DNA of 64,000 bases from Hyparrhenia diplandra (GCA_015847255.1 JADLZK010008803.1:682001-746000); one strand, 5' to 3'; counted from the stretch's first letter, positions 34,750 to 47,859 are shown. Program-made: numbers and translations. The notes: generated by a model not told the origin, from the letters alone.

Positions 34750-36819
34750 TAACACTATCTGATCATACAACACCCCTACAACAAAAAATGCACCGAAGGC
34801 AATCGCGAGGGGATGACCTTTTTGTCGGTTTCCTTTGTCACTTTTGTTGAGACTGTTGTTTGTGATGAACCACGGTGTTGAGCAATCATAGGACCACACA
34901 GCTTGGGGTTTCCATCAAAGCTGGAACTTGGAAATGTGCTCACGGTGGCAGTTCATTGGAATAGGCCCTTCAAGGTCATTGTTCGAAATGTTGAACTTAG
35001 AAAGGAAATGCAGATTGTTTAGCGCAGTTGGGATTGGACCTGTTAGATGGTTGCCAGACAAGTCCAGTGTCTCAAGGTTTGAGAGGTTGCAAATCGATTG
35101 TGGGATCACACCAGTTAACTCGTTTGAGCGTAAATCGACTGAAACTAGTGCTTTCAGCTGACCAATCTCTTCGGGGAATGGCACCGGTGAGCTTATTTCG
35201 GCCAATGTGCAGCATAGTGGAGAAAGAAACAGCCATGCGGTACTGCCGTGATCGTGTGTAAAGAGGCAGCTCAAATGCCCTAGGTGCAACCTTCTCCCTC
35301 TCTAGCATTGGCAACTCCATTAGGGCTGTTGGAATTTCCCCTGTAAAAATTTGTTGTTATACATGTTTATATGGAAGAGGAAACTTAGTCCATTGATCCA
35401 GGCTGGTATTGGTCCAGTTAGTTCATTGTTATACAAAAGTAACATCTCCAAATTTGTGAGCTTTGATAGCCAAAGAGGTATTCTCCCAGATAATGAGCAG
35501 TCATTTAAGAAAAGGACCCGAAGATTCCCAAAACCATCAATTGCATCATCATCTGGCATGGCCTCATGCTTGAAGTTCTTCCCTAGTAGCAAAGTGGTCA
35601 GGTTACTGCAGCTGCTAAGGATCTGAAGCGCACTTGTGATATTTGTAAGGGAGATATCAACAAGCGATAAGAATGCGAGGACCTCAGATTGCCAATTCTT
35701 TTTTTGACAACCGGCCATGGAACTTATTGGAAGGCGCCGCTGGTGCGGTTAAATTGCTGCATGAGTAGATGCTTTCTGGAATTGTGCCACTGAAGTTGTT
35801 CAGCATAAGATCTATGGTTTTTAGATTTGGCAAGTTGGAGAAATTAACCTTTGCGAGTCCTCCACTGAAACTGTTGCCACTGAAATCAATAGTTATGAGA
35901 TTTGTGCAGTTGCTCAAAGTTGATGGAAGCTCCCCAGACATGCTGTTGTGGTCCAAATGGATCACCTCTAGTTTCTTAAGCTCACCTATAGAATATGGGA
36001 TGCTGCCACTGAACATATTCCCTCCAAGATTAAGGGTGATCAGATTTGTTAGCTTTCTGATGCCACTCAGTGACCCTTCTAACTGATTATTGTGATAAGA
36101 TAGGTGCTCCAACACGAAATATTGAACAACTCATCGGGAAGAGTCCCGCTGAGGTTGTTGTGCCCAGTGTTGAGAGATGAAAGCATAGAGCAATTACCAA
36201 TTCCTGGAGGGATGCTTCCATTGAATTGGTTGTAGCTGAGCTGAAGTACAGAAAGGGAAGGCGCATTGACACAGAGGCTTGTTGGTATCTGCCCGGTAAA
36301 GCTGTTGTTGCTTGCATTAAGAACAACCAGATTCTTCATCACCTCCCACATGGTAGATGTGAAGTACCCTGAAAACAAGTTGCTTGAGATGTTCAATACC
36401 TGCATAGGCCGAAGGGTTGATGATTCCAAGTCTGGGAAATCTCCGCTGAGTTGGTTGAAGCTGACGTCAAGGACAACAATGCTCTTGATGGACAGTAATT
36501 CCAGCGGCAGGTCACCGTATAAGGAGTTGTGAGACAGGTTGAGGCGCACCAGGCTAGTGAGGTTGCCAAGGGACGCCGAGATGTGGCCCTGAAGGCTTTT
36601 CGATGCCAGAAAGAGATGGATGACTGTGCCATCTGAACTGCAGGTGATCCCTTCCCATTTGCAGCAATCTGTGGTATTTTCCCATGAACTGGTGAGGCCA
36701 CCGTCCTGGGATAGCTCAGCGGCAAACTGAAGCAAGGAGCTCTTCTCCTGCTTGATGCAAGAGGTGGCAAGAGAGGCCAAGGAGAGAAGCATCACAAGGG
36801 CGAGATGAACCTGTGCCAT
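34750..36819 (-). pseudogene. Kinase-less LRR receptor-like protein, four to five frameshifts
   Basis: Starts at a Met near 36819 (an earlier in-frame Met at 36849 is possible). Signal peptide VHLALVMLLSLASLATS; LRRNT with CIKQEKSSLLQFAAELS and DCCKWEGITCSSD; a clean run of eight LRRs to 36112; then frame breaks near 36112, 35700 (a T7 run), 35340, 34935 and 34770. LRR order, the island-type segment (ELPLYTRSRQYRMAVSFSTM) and the cap (SFDGNPKLCGPM) match its relatives. The membrane segment is out of frame. No kinase domain follows; the tail would end like GVLYDQI, as in the copies at 12926 and 58403. Confidence 0.85.
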
Positions 36820-36849
36820 ATGGCTATCTTGCTGTTGGAGTTCTTGCAA

Positions 36850-38236
36850 GAAGAATGGGTTATTAGCTTAAAGCTTTCTCTCAATCACGCTATCTGCACT
36901 TCTTCTCGTACTCACAGATGTTTGCAAGCTTCAAAGTAAATATAGTACCTAGCAAGGGAAATATTTAGTGCTCCTAAGGCTTCAAACACCACACAAATAT
37001 ACGATTTTGTCAATGTAGCGTGCCAGAGCTGGCAAGTCACTCGAAAATTTTTTGTAGCCTTGTAGAGCCACTGTTATGCTGTTTGCCATTAGGGCTCATC
37101 TACATCGTGGGGTTGAGACTTTGTCAAGTGATGTGGATGGACCTGTCAATTGGTACTTATTCAAGAATGACAAAAGGGTAGTATTTGACTATGTTATTCT
37201 TTTTCACTGTAATACTGCCACTGTCTATGCATTGGCAATAAATTTGAGTCGGTCTGATACCGAGTTCTTCAGTTTTGTAATGTGTCAGCAGTCAGCACTC
37301 ACAGGTCGGTGTAGAAGCGGTCTTTGTTGACCGAAAACAAAGCGACAGCTGATAATTGCGGGAATTTGGCCTCGCAGTGACGGGAGGGAAGCTGAATTGG
37401 ATGTATACTATGCATGAGCAGTACAGACACTACAAAGTCGCTTTCAGCTTTTTGGTATGTACTGTAAAGTCTGTAATAGCTTCCTGACTCATGCGACCGC
37501 ACACACGGCCGGTCCAAGCACGGCACGAATGGAGCACGCAGGAGCGCAAAGATCACTCATGTCTCAATCACTGTGTGCAAATCTCTCAATCATTGACGCT
37601 CAGAGAATAATACCACGTCGTATAGGAGTTGCAAATTGAGGTTGCTGGCTAGCTTGTTGCACAATTTGATTTGAGCCTAAGGCCTTGGTCCAACAAGTCC
37701 CACGCAGCACACACCCCGGCCCAGCTCATCAAAGAAATAGTACTAGTGATTTGCACGCGCGCCCATCTTGGCGTGAGTCATGGCCGCAACTCTATTAGGG
37801 AAATGGAGTAATGTTACCAAATAATGATTATGATATGTTCTGTAGGGGGGAAATACCTTCTTACAAAAGATAACTCAAGAAACCATAACATGTTATACAT
37901 GATTGTACACTATTCTTAATAATTCTCGCTGTAAATTTCTATGTAAGACTCATTCTGTGTGTTCCATTCACAATGAGGAGAAGCACGAGATGCTTATTAG
38001 TTCATGGACAGAAGCTAAACCGCTCTGATGACAGATACAACATCAGTGCTACTTGTGCAATGACTAAGCTTGAGTAGGCCATTCAACTATTGAAGTCAAT
38101 GACAGTTCCTCCGATAAATCCAGTAATTGTGGAGAGACAAAATCAACAATGAAACCCAATCTAAAAAAGAATCGATGCAAAAGAGTAATTAGTGAAAGCA
38201 AGTAGGATCATTGTAATCGCAAGATTGATAAGGCTC
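36850..38236. other. Intergenic, no gene seen
   Basis: Contains only short, uncharacteristic frames. 36850-36960 is the upstream region of the receptor at 34750-36819. I see no transposon ends or tandem repeats. Confidence 0.45.
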
Positions 38237-41200
38237 TTACTGAACAAATGGAATGCAGACAGGAAGATCCCTGAACAGATTGGGGGAACTTCTTGAGGCA
38301 ACTGCCGAGATCACCCTATATATTTGGCAAAGGTCACATGTCAATTGCCAAAAAAAAATCATCTCAAACATAGAACCACTCGGTACCCAAACATGATGGA
38401 TTTCTATGCATAACTCTGCATAAAGATTCAGCTCAAATGGATGTGGTAGCCTACCAACACTATTTCTCAATCATAAATGGTTCATAGAAATTAAGCTCCA
38501 ACACTATAATAGGAGCAGTAGTCAGGACGCTGAAAAAGGCAGTGGAGTCTAGAAGCTCACCATGGATAAACCATCCCACTGTCAAGAACCCTTCAAGGAA
38601 AACCAGCCAAAGAAATTCGGTCAAGAACCTTTTCGTGGACGCCACAAATGGTCTATAAAGTATAAACTATAGACATTAAGAAATATTCTAAAGCACTTTA
38701 TTCTCCATTTGACTAATAAATTGCTATCAAACGCCAGATGTTTCTCTTTTTTAAGCAATAAATAAATTGCTTGAGAAATTTATAGTAGCACATAACAAAA
38801 AGTTTCCGATAATGAATGAAGAAATGGTTGAGATAAAGGCCATGAACACCTAATGGATCAGATTTTTTGCAACCATTAGCTTTCTCTACAAATCATAAAA
38901 CAGATTATGTAAAAAAAAAGTTGACCAATAGAGTACTGTCCAGCAGGTTCTTTCAGATAATGAACATATAGTAATTAAAAAACTGGTAGGAAGTATGTAG
39001 TTTTATATTCATGAAAACATGACTCAGTAATCTAGGGACTAAACAATATTGTCAATTATCCTTATTGTCTTGCAAAGATTGATGTTTGTGAGGTGTATCA
39101 AATATCCACATAAGCTTGGAAATGTGATAAAGTAAAAAAATAGCAACTATCCATGTAATGGCATCTGATTTAGGAGATCAAAGCCATACCCTCTAAATTT
39201 CTTCCGGCATAAGAATAGATGTTAGTACACACTTGAAGCCGTACAGCCCAGTGGGCACTAATCCACCTCATGGTAACCTGGAATAAAGGAACAACTGCTC
39301 TTGATTGTTACATCTACACATGAAAAAAACGCATACTCTATAGAGAGCTTATTTCAGATGGCCAGGGCGAGGCCGCGTCCATGCCGCCTCCTTTTATGAG
39401 TTGAAATGCAAAGAAAAGATAAAGGGGAAAATTAACACACAGGCCCTATTGGAAAACGACCGTAAATAACTTTAGCATGAAACTGAAACACAAACACATG
39501 TGCAAATAACTTGGGAGTTGGGACTGGAGGCACTACAACCCAATCATGTGCAGAACAAACAAGGTCTTCCAGATAGGAGGCTGTTAATAAATACAGCTCT
39601 ACACTCATGCTCAGTCCATGTTCCAGCCCGAACTTATATGAACCACTAATATATGATGTATTATTTTACCAAGCTAAAAGAACTATAAACATGTATAACT
39701 ATAAAAATGAAATTTTTAGCAGAAAGTTATGGTAGAGCGTACCAAGAAAACATGCGCTTTTTGTTGCACTGTAGATCATTTACATCTTGATCTTTGCTGT
39801 CTTTATGCTTTTCTTCCTCCCAAAATTATGTTGTAGATGATCTGTGTTTAAACAAACTTGCTCAAAGGCAGCGATACACCTTTTCTTATAAGTGTGTTCA
39901 AACAAGCTTATAATGCGTTTCTTATAAGTTGAATAGCTATTAGCGATACATCTTTTTGTATGGTAATTATTTAATTCTGAAAGTAGGCACCTGCCCAAAG
40001 GCATAAATGAATCAATCTTTACCCGGTTTTCCATCTCTATGTGGTGGCTGCATGGCTGCTCTGCTTTGCTGTGTTACTTGACCTGAATCCTGAAGCAGGG
40101 CAATGCAACATGCAAAACTGAATAATTTGCCATTGTAGAAAACAAACCTAATCAAGCCTGCGACCACTTCAATGAAGCTAAAAATCTGATTTCAACTTTA
40201 GATAAGTTTTTGAAATACTTGTTTTTGGCTCAATAATAACCATAGCATCTATTTTTTAAAGCAGATGGAAGCAATTCCATAATCTCATTTCACAAACCTT
40301 TAATGTGTTGTAGGAACACTGGTTATTATGGGGAACATAAACCCATTCCTTAATACATTGCAATAATCTCACGTCTGATGAACATCAACCTGACATTAGT
40401 GATCAAGCATCCAGAAATCTAGAAAAGTTCTTTTTTTATTTCTCATACCTGATATCTCCTTTAGCCAGTTAGAGCCTACAACAGATTTGCTGGCATCGAA
40501 ATAATTTCGCCTTCCAATTCAACATGTAGATGCATTTCTAAAAAAGAATTTCTTCATATCGTCCTTCTCAAATTTACCTTCATGCAGTCACACACCTGAC
40601 TAATGTCCCAATACACAATGCACCTACAAAATGAACATGAGTTTGAAAGTTGTGACATATCAAGCTAAAAGGGCACATTGATATAAAAGCAACCAATAGG
40701 TTGGTAATGTCATTTGCATATCTTGTGTTTAATGGTATATCATCTAAGCTGCAACAAACCAAAATAACTATTAATTATTTAAACCTAATAGTAGTGTCTG
40801 CAAGTTATGGTGGTGAAGGATTTCGTGGCCAGGCAAAAATGCTCTATAAATATGAAAAACTATTATAAACCACAGACAACACATGCCATCAATCTAAAAG
40901 CATTACAATATGACCGTACGGTGCATTTCATGATTTTTCATTTCTGAAGCATTACAGTATGACTAAATAGAGAGAAGCACACACCTTCATTTCATCAAAC
41001 CATCCACTATCATCTTGTTTTTGAAAAGCCAAAACCTGAATTTGCTTTAGCCCCAAAGAACAAAAGGACATGATAGATCAACTAATAAATTTCAATGGTG
41101 TGACCCAACCTCGAGCGTAAGCGCCGCCAGGTGAACGAGAATGGAGAGTGAGGAAGGCGGGGAGGCGTCGCGAGTTCTAGGGTTAGGGTTAGGGTTAGGG

Positions 41201-41400
41201 TTTGGGAGTTGCTCGGGAGGAGGGAGGGTCACCTGCGCCGCCGCCGCCACGCCGCCCGGCCGCCAGCGCCTGGCAGCGCCACCGCCCTCCACGCCGCCCG
41301 CGCGAGCAGGCGCGGCAGCACCCACTGCGCCGGCAGCGGGGCCGGCCGCCGCGCCAGCGCCGCCGCGCCCGCTCCGGCGCCCGCCGCGCAGCGCCGCCAT
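38237..41400 (-). other. Possible gene of unknown identity on the minus strand, or its remains
   Basis: The 5' end looks like a plant gene start: GC-rich frame from 41400 (MAALRGGRRSGRGGAG...) running into a telobox region at 41178-41203. Downstream, exon-like minus-strand frames occur near 39185-39285 (MRWISAHWAVRLQV), 38460-38645 (hydrophobic; FLTEFLWLVFLEGFLTVGWF) and 38237-38330 (ending in a stop after LPVCIPFVQ). I do not recognise the protein and cannot join these pieces with certainty. It may be a pseudogene or a non-coding transcript. Confidence 0.25.
41178..41203 (-). promoter_or_regulatory. Telobox-like repeat (AACCCTA on the minus strand)
   Basis: TAGGGTTAGGGTTAGGGTTA on the plus strand, i.e. 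AAACCCTAACCC on the minus strand. Teloboxes are known near transcription starts of plant genes of the translation machinery. Its place in a GC-rich tract supports a gene start here, direction minus. Confidence 0.5.
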
Positions 41401-41520
41401 CTTGGGGGCTGGCCGCCCGTGCCGCGCCGGAGCATGGTGGGCCGCGGAGGTGGGGCGCCCGGGCGGTGCCCTCCCGAGAAACCGCGCATCGGGCGAAGAC
41501 GGAGAGAGCGAGAGGCTTCT

Positions 41521-41690
41521 GTTTTTTTTTTTTTTTTTTTTTTTTTTTTTGAGTGAGGAGGGCCAAATATATATGTGCTGCTACAGTAGGCTGAGAGAGA
41601 TCCAACCGTCGGCCGAGATCGAACTGGTCGAAAATAATTTTGCTAACGTGGGACGCCCCGGCCGGGCGTTTTACTCCACACACAATATTA
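41521..41690. repeat. Poly-T tract and dispersed-repeat end, copy 1
   Basis: A 30-bp T-run (41521-41550) is followed by GTGCTGCTACAGTAGG and, about 60 bp on, by ATAATTTTGCTAACGTGGG. A diverged copy in the same orientation is at 43765-43860. These are probably ends of a DNA transposon, type not determined. Confidence 0.45.
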
Positions 41691-43764
41691 CTTTTAAACT
41701 AGTGATTTTTGGCGCCCATGCTTGTGCGAGGATAAACAAAGCTATATACGTAAATAATAAGCAATGCATGCAAACAGTACATATCTAGACTCGATGTTCT
41801 TCTGGAGATTCAACAAAGATAGCAAATGTTCGGACTCGAACTAAACAGCATACAGTAAATGGGAACCAATAAAGGAAGCAATTTACGCAAGTTAAGGTGT
41901 GAGGTACTTAAAGCTTTATTAAGCCATCATGATAAAGGTACGCACGAAGGCAGAGGCGTGTGTAAGCATTACTTATTCGGCTCTTGTCCTGATGGCAGTA
42001 CAAGACAACCTACCATGGTAATAGACCATATTAGAATTAGCCATCAAAATATGAAACAAATAGAAATTTAAATTTGTACACTGGGAAGCAGCACAATGGA
42101 ACCTAACCAAGCAAACGCACCATGTCATAATTAGCAACGAAAGTGTATTTGAAAACACAATTGCAACTTTGTCGGGGAGATATGTGAATTTGGATCACCT
42201 TAGTCGGATGTAGGATGACGGTAACTCCTGTTGCAATGTACTTGGTGCTGCAGTGGGCTCCTGTCGACCAAGAAGACAAAGATATGTGTCATGCCATTTA
42301 ACTACAGGAAGAAACCTAACAATTCAAGTGCACCGTGTTTATGGTACCCACCTGATTGACCTCATTTACCTATATTGACTTCAGCCCAAGTTAATACATC
42401 GTATCCCTTGTTAACAACCAAATCAGAAATATCGAAGCAAACAACAAAACTTTTAGGACAAGCCAGAGCAACCACATCGTATCCCTGTTATACACAGAAC
42501 CAACTAAATTTGGGAAAATAAGTCAAAATCTAAAGTGCTGAAACGCAACAGGAAAACGTTCTAGTACGGAAAAAGAGAAACACTTTAGTTGTTTTTCTCT
42601 GAAAACCCAACAGCCTATGTATACATGTCAGGTCGTTTGCAAAGCATATGTTACACCTATAGAGGTAGTACTTGGTTTTTCGTTTTTCCATGGATGCACA
42701 ACTGAATAATGCAATATGAAAATATTTTACTGACTGAAATCGATCTGTTTATGAAGTTCAAGAAGAGAAGAACGCAAGTACCTACAAATTAAATGTCCAT
42801 TCAAACAAGCAGTGGTTGGCACTGTCTTTGCTCGGTCTTGTCTATTTGATGGTCCAGCTGAATGGACCAGCTCCGTTTCTTGATTATCGAGGATTTGGTT
42901 ATCGCGTCGAAATCCATCAGCCTAAGATCTATGGTGTCAAGCTGCAATGGCCTGTAGCAATGACACATATGAGTCAACACTGGTAAGTTTGTGAAGGTCT
43001 TATATTAACGAAACTAATTTCACAAATCTAATTATAACTCATAATATTTGGGAATATGACAATGTTACCATGTTGAAAGCAGCAGGCTGGAATCATATTC
43101 CATCCTAAAGGTTGGAATCATATACCATCCTCAAGGGGGGGAATCTAACTGCACTAAACATGAGCAATCAACGGAATATGAAATTGGCGGCCAAAATAAA
43201 AAATGGCTGCGGTGTTGATATTAGGTAAAAGCAATGCCATATTTCAGATCACAAAGTAGTGCACCTTTCACTAAGCATGGAGAGCACAACTAATAAGCAA
43301 AATACTTAAAAGACTTCTGACATATGTAATAAGTATAGAGACCGTTATACCTTGATGCCGTCTAGTTTCATTTGCTTTGGTGCTCCCTCTGTAGGAAACA
43401 CACTATGTATACACAAATGTCTCCTGTGGAGCGAATCTCGTTGCTGCTTGTTCGCTTTTCCGAGGACTGACTCGAATGCAAGATCAAAGAAAAGGAAACC
43501 AAAAGAACAGGAGGCCAAGATATGAGTATTGAAAAAAAATTATAAAGAACTGAAACCAAAGCCACACAAAGTAATAAGTTCAGAGAAGTATGGCCTCAAA
43601 GTACCTATGAATAATTAATTGATCAACTAAACCATGTAGGATATGGCATGTTAAGTATCTTGGCCTACTTGGGAATCATGGCCTACATTTAATCTCATGT
43701 TAAGTACTGCTAATACGGATCAAAGGTATATTTAGATTTGGTTTCTTGTACGGCAGCACAATAA
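41691..43764. other. Intergenic between the two dispersed-repeat ends
   Basis: No gene recognised. A short minus-strand frame near 42830-42960 is open but unlike any family I know. 43085-43145 contains two imperfect copies of AAAGGTTGGAATCATATACC-like sequence. Confidence 0.4.
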
Positions 43765-43860
43765 CACATAGTGCTACAGTAGGTGCAAGCCGATCCAGAC
43801 GTCCAACTCAAGATCCAACGGACGAAAAAAATTTTGCTACCGTGGGCCGCCCGTGGCGAA
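43765..43860. repeat. Dispersed-repeat end, copy 2
   Basis: GTGCTACAGTAGGTG followed by GATCCAACGGACG and AAATTTTGCTACCGTGGG, alignable with 41570-41665. Confidence 0.45.
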
Positions 43861-43901
43861 TATAATTCTGCAAAGTAACACAAATAATAATATATGTTTC
43901 A

Positions 43902-45206
43902 TTACGATAAACCTACCTCTTCAGCCGTTGGTCGATCCTTAGGATCAAATGCTAGAAAGCCTTTGTAAGAGCTTGCGCCGAAGGATCCACATTGGGGAAC
44001 TTCTACGAAAAGGGTATTGGCTGTTTCCTCCTCATGCTGCTCGAGATACCTCCTTGCTTTCTCATTTCGAATCTGTAGACGAAGGAACAAAAATATCTAA
44101 GGGTTAGCATTAATTTATGCTTGATACGTCTCAATATTTCCATAAATAATAAATCATACCTGTGAAATGGTATACGCTGATGGTGTGCCCGGGGAGATCA
44201 GTCATCAAATCCAAGCTGGTGAACCACATTTTTACCGGGGAATAAAGGCTTCAGTCAAAATCTCGCAAAAATGCAGCCAATGCTCCACATATCAATAGCC
44301 GGTGAATACTGCACAAGAGAATCAACTTAATATCATCGGGATAACATAGGCATTTCAAACTAAATATTAAAGGTGTAGGAAACAAAAAAAAAAATAGTAT
44401 GAGAAAATTGAGTACCTTACTAAAGAAAGACCCACACAGCTCGGGAGCCCCTGTACCATCTAGTAGCAACATAGTCCTGCAATCATTTTAGAGGCGCAGA
44501 CGGTGAGGCTTAAGTTCGAAATAGGACTCTTTGGTACATAACACAATAAATCAACAATGTTGCTCATAACTCATAAGAGCTCGATAAAAATGGGATACTG
44601 TGAATTGACTATAGTAGCACTGTGAAAATAACATACCGTCCAGAAAACTGTGGTAGGAGAGTCATTAAATGCAACCCTTGCTAGCCCAAAATCACATATC
44701 TTGAGTTTGCAATTAGCATTTGCTAATATATTTTTTGGCTTTAAATCACGATGATAAACATTAGCTGCAGAAAAATAGGCCAGAACACAGCTCAAGGTCA
44801 CTCTATGATAGATATATAAAGTAAATGCACATAAATGCATATGACATCCGAAAGCGTGTGCATGAAAAATAGCGCAAATAAGTAAAGGCAGATGATGAAT
44901 CCACTCAAACAATGCCAAAGTAATTTTCTAAGGTGAATGTTGATGTGATTAGCACTAAGCCACTAAAGTTGAATTTGTGTACAAATGCTAGTCAGAGCCG
45001 TTCATACTCCTAACCACAAACTGAAAAGCAGCACATCAAACTATGAATGCTAGTCAGAAGACCTATACGGCTAAAATAAATAAGGAATCTTTAAAGGCGC
45101 ATACCAGTATGAATATATTTCAGTGCACGCAGCATATAGAGAAAGAACTGATGGTGTTCCTTTGTCAAGTCATCGTTAGCCTTAATAACTTGGTGAAGGT
45201 TACTTT
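43902..45206 (-). pseudogene. TDY-class MAP kinase fragment, broken
   Basis: Exons of a plant MAPK in correct order on the minus strand: KANDDLTKEHHQFFLYM (near 45150), the catalytic loop HRDLKPKNI and DFGLARVAFNDSPTTVFWT (44640-44766), DYVATRWYR giving the TDY activation motif (near 44450), a WSIGCIFA helix (near 44280), FPGKNVVHQ (near 44230), and RNEKARRYL with LAFDPKDRPTAEE (43915-44075). The N-lobe (glycine loop, VAIKK) and the C-terminal exons are absent. Frame breaks: an extra G in the APE region (near 44440), small deletions near 44250 and 44195, and changes near 44030. Upstream of the first exon the sequence changes abruptly to unrelated GC-rich DNA. It cannot make an active kinase. 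Confidence 0.85.
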
Positions 45207-46516
45207 TAAATCAGCCCAAAAGACCTTGCGGTCATCGGCCCCTGGTTCGCCGCAGAACGGCGGCACAACCGGACATGCGGTGGCGAGACCCTCCGCCGGC
45301 GTTGGCCGGAAGCTAGGGGGCCTTAGTTCCCGGCTCGGGCGGGACACCCGAGACTCTGCGCTTTAGAGGTAAGTGGTGCGAAGGTTTTGTGGCACTCGCG
45401 CGATTGGCTGTAACTGGTGCCGTGGTGCGTGTGCGCTTGTAGTTTGGAAATTGCGACTGTAATTATACGTACATTCCTGATTCTGATTGATGTTTACACT
45501 GCTAATTGTTTGATCCCTGGTGAAGATCCTTGAGCTAAATGGCATGAGCAGCGTTGGTTCCATCTTTGGTTGTTTACAGCAGTTTTTATTTTGTTGTTTC
45601 CATACAGCACGATTTAGTGTTGTTGCAAATATATATCATATCATGATCTGTTACAATTACCTAGGTCAGTAGATCTTCAATTTTATTACAAATCCATTTG
45701 CCAGTAGCCCCAATACATCGGTTGAAATGAATTACAGCTCCAGTACACGGGTGTGATGTGGTTTCAGCTTTCAATTACTACTAACATATTTCTTACAAGG
45801 TGTATAGCTGTACTATCCCTAGCAACTTTGATTAGTTTCGATCCCTGAGTTCTTCAAACTTTGATTAGTTTTGCCTTTAAAAAAATCAGCATGCTGAACC
45901 TGAAACATCCACACACCTTTGCAAGGATTGCCCCTTTACTAGAGAAGTATGGTCGCTACTCGCTAGTGTTGGCATGGCGCGGTATCACGCAATTGCAAAA
46001 CTTAACCAAATCTTCATCTATTTACAAATATTGGTGCCGGTGTTGTTGCTGGATTGACAAAGCACAGGGAGGCCTTTGGCGGCATCATAGCTTCTGGTGG
46101 CATGTTTGGTAGGAGCGAAATAGGACTTTTTTTCGCACAAGTCCTTACAACTAGGAGAAGTCAATATGGGGGAGACCAGGCATCCAATCTTGACATCGAC
46201 AAGGAGTTTGATGAATAGATGAGATCTTGATGTGGTGCATTTATACTAATATAATATCCTCTTTCACAGGCGGCAGAGTTTGGAGAATACAGTTCGCAGT
46301 TTTTTTATTTCTCTGGTGCCGATTCTGATTCTTTAATGACACCATTCATTGGCACATGTTTTGATTTTTATGTAGGTGAAACATGCAGTTGGTACATATA
46401 TAAGTGCCTGTCAAGTTCCTGAGGTATGTTTCCCTTCTTGATCCAAAAGGAGTACATTAGTATGACCCAACATGGTTATTGCTAGAATTGTTGAGACCTT
46501 GTTTATGTGCACATGA
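45207..46516 (+). other. Unrecognised exon-like pieces
   Basis: 45220-45366 is GC-rich, open on the plus strand (RSSAPGSPQNGGTTGHAVAR) and ends near a splice-donor-like GAGGTAAGT. 45880-46115 has a frame with LEKYGRYSLVLAWRGI and, in another frame, VVAGLTKHREAFGGIIASGG; near 46140-46220 a frame ends SQYGGDQASNLDIDKEFDE and a stop. Together they could be exons of one unidentified gene or of gene pieces carried by a transposon. Confidence 0.25.
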
Positions 46517-46600
46517 ACTGAGATCTCACCTGTGAGATTATTGTTGGTTAAACCTAGCACCTGCAGCTTTGTGAGGTTCTTAGAAATCTCCTGCAGTGAA
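46517..46600 (-). pseudogene. Single-LRR fragment of the receptor family
   Basis: The minus strand reads LTKLQVLGLTNNNLTGEIS, one plant-type LRR with part of the preceding repeat. Flanking sequence is unrelated, so this is an orphan fragment. Confidence 0.6.
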
Positions 46601-46744
46601 CCAATTAGAATGTTTTGGAAATTTTCTATTTTTTTATACTGGAGCTAAATCTACTTTTTGAAGCATCTAGAATGCTTTTCGTGAGATCCAAATATTTTAA
46701 TTAGAATGTTTTTCTCTTAATTACTAGGCCCAAAATTAGGAAAG

Positions 46745-47690
46745 GATGGTCCATTGTCATTTCATTCTACCCCTGAGACAAGCACTACCCCCTTTCTATC
46801 TTTTATCCTACTCTTTGTACTTACCTTTATTTATTTATTAATATGTGTATAATATAATACTACATAAAAGAAAGTACAAGCCTTTATTTTCCTTAAAAAG
46901 ATCGGTGTAGCCATAAATGAAAGCAGGTTGAATTATTATTATATGGCCGTTGGAGCTTCTTTTATTCACTGATCACTGTCAAAGGACAACTTGTTGACCG
47001 GCACATTTGATCTGTGCTATTTATATGTACTGTGCTATTTATATATACTGTCAAGAGCTACCACATTGTCTATGTACTCACCAAAAAGTTGGTGCTAACC
47101 TGTACTCTTTGCAATTGCATTATTCTGGAAGGTGTCAATTTTGTGAAATAACTGTGCTATTTATATATATTACAGGGCTGATTGGCTGAAGGATAGTGAG
47201 ATCAGCGATCTTGAATTATTCACGAGTTTCAAGTTATGAAAATGTATGGAAGATGAGCAAGCTTCAACTGTCGCAGCATGAACGACGAGTCAAATCATCG
47301 AGAGCATATGATACAGGAGTGGCCATGGGGCACGTATTTGTGGACTGGGCACCACCAGGCTGGGGAGGTTGCAGAGCTCTGTCTTGTGCATCTACTTGCA
47401 ATCCTCTACCAAATCAGTGCCAATCTAGCTGCAACGGAATCTCTATAATGGCGACTATTTGCGGTCCCTTGCAAAAGTCTATGGTTTATATTAGCAATTT
47501 CAATATTGCTCTGCAGGTGATCCTTCCCATTCGTAGCAAATCGTGCCATTCTTCCATGAACTGAAAGCTAGGCCACATGTCATAGGAGAGCTCAGTGATG
47601 AGCTGGAGCAAGGATCTCTTCTACTTGGTGCATGAGTGCGATATTTGCTTCATGATTATCATGTAATGCTATTGGCATTTCAAGGTTAGT
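46745..47690. repeat. Cassette repeat, copy 3, with N-terminal receptor fragment
   Basis: Matches 33070-34360 (with 33346-33600 largely absent) and 5331-6200. The minus-strand receptor start fragment lies at about 47320-47640, again frameshifted. This copy preserves the uninterrupted site of the LINE insertion found in copy 1. Confidence 0.75.
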
Positions 47691-47749
47691 ATACTTTTGG
47701 AGCGATAATTGCCCAACACGTAGATTAAGTAATCAGAGCGAATGCTTTG

Positions 47750-47849
47750 GAGTTTTGATCCTTTGTATTGTCAGTGTTTCCATTTCAAGTAATGAGAGCG
47801 AGTTTTGGTCCTTTGTGTTGTCAGTGTTTCCATTTCAAGTAATGAGAGC
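47750..47849. repeat. Two tandem 50-bp units
   Basis: GAGTTTTGATCCTTTGTATT at 47750 recurs with two changes at 47800; each unit ends with AAGTAATGAGAGC. Confidence 0.9.
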
Positions 47850-47859
47850 GATGCTTTAA

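Noticed and set aside
41141..41788. 215-codon plus-strand frame over the telobox
   Set aside because: Its composition (GLGLGLGFG from the telobox, poly-Phe from the T-run) shows it is not a real protein.
45520..46520. A plus-strand gene of a membrane or mitochondrial protein from the exon-like pieces
   Set aside because: Frames do not join convincingly and no family motif is recognisable; kept only as unrecognised pieces.
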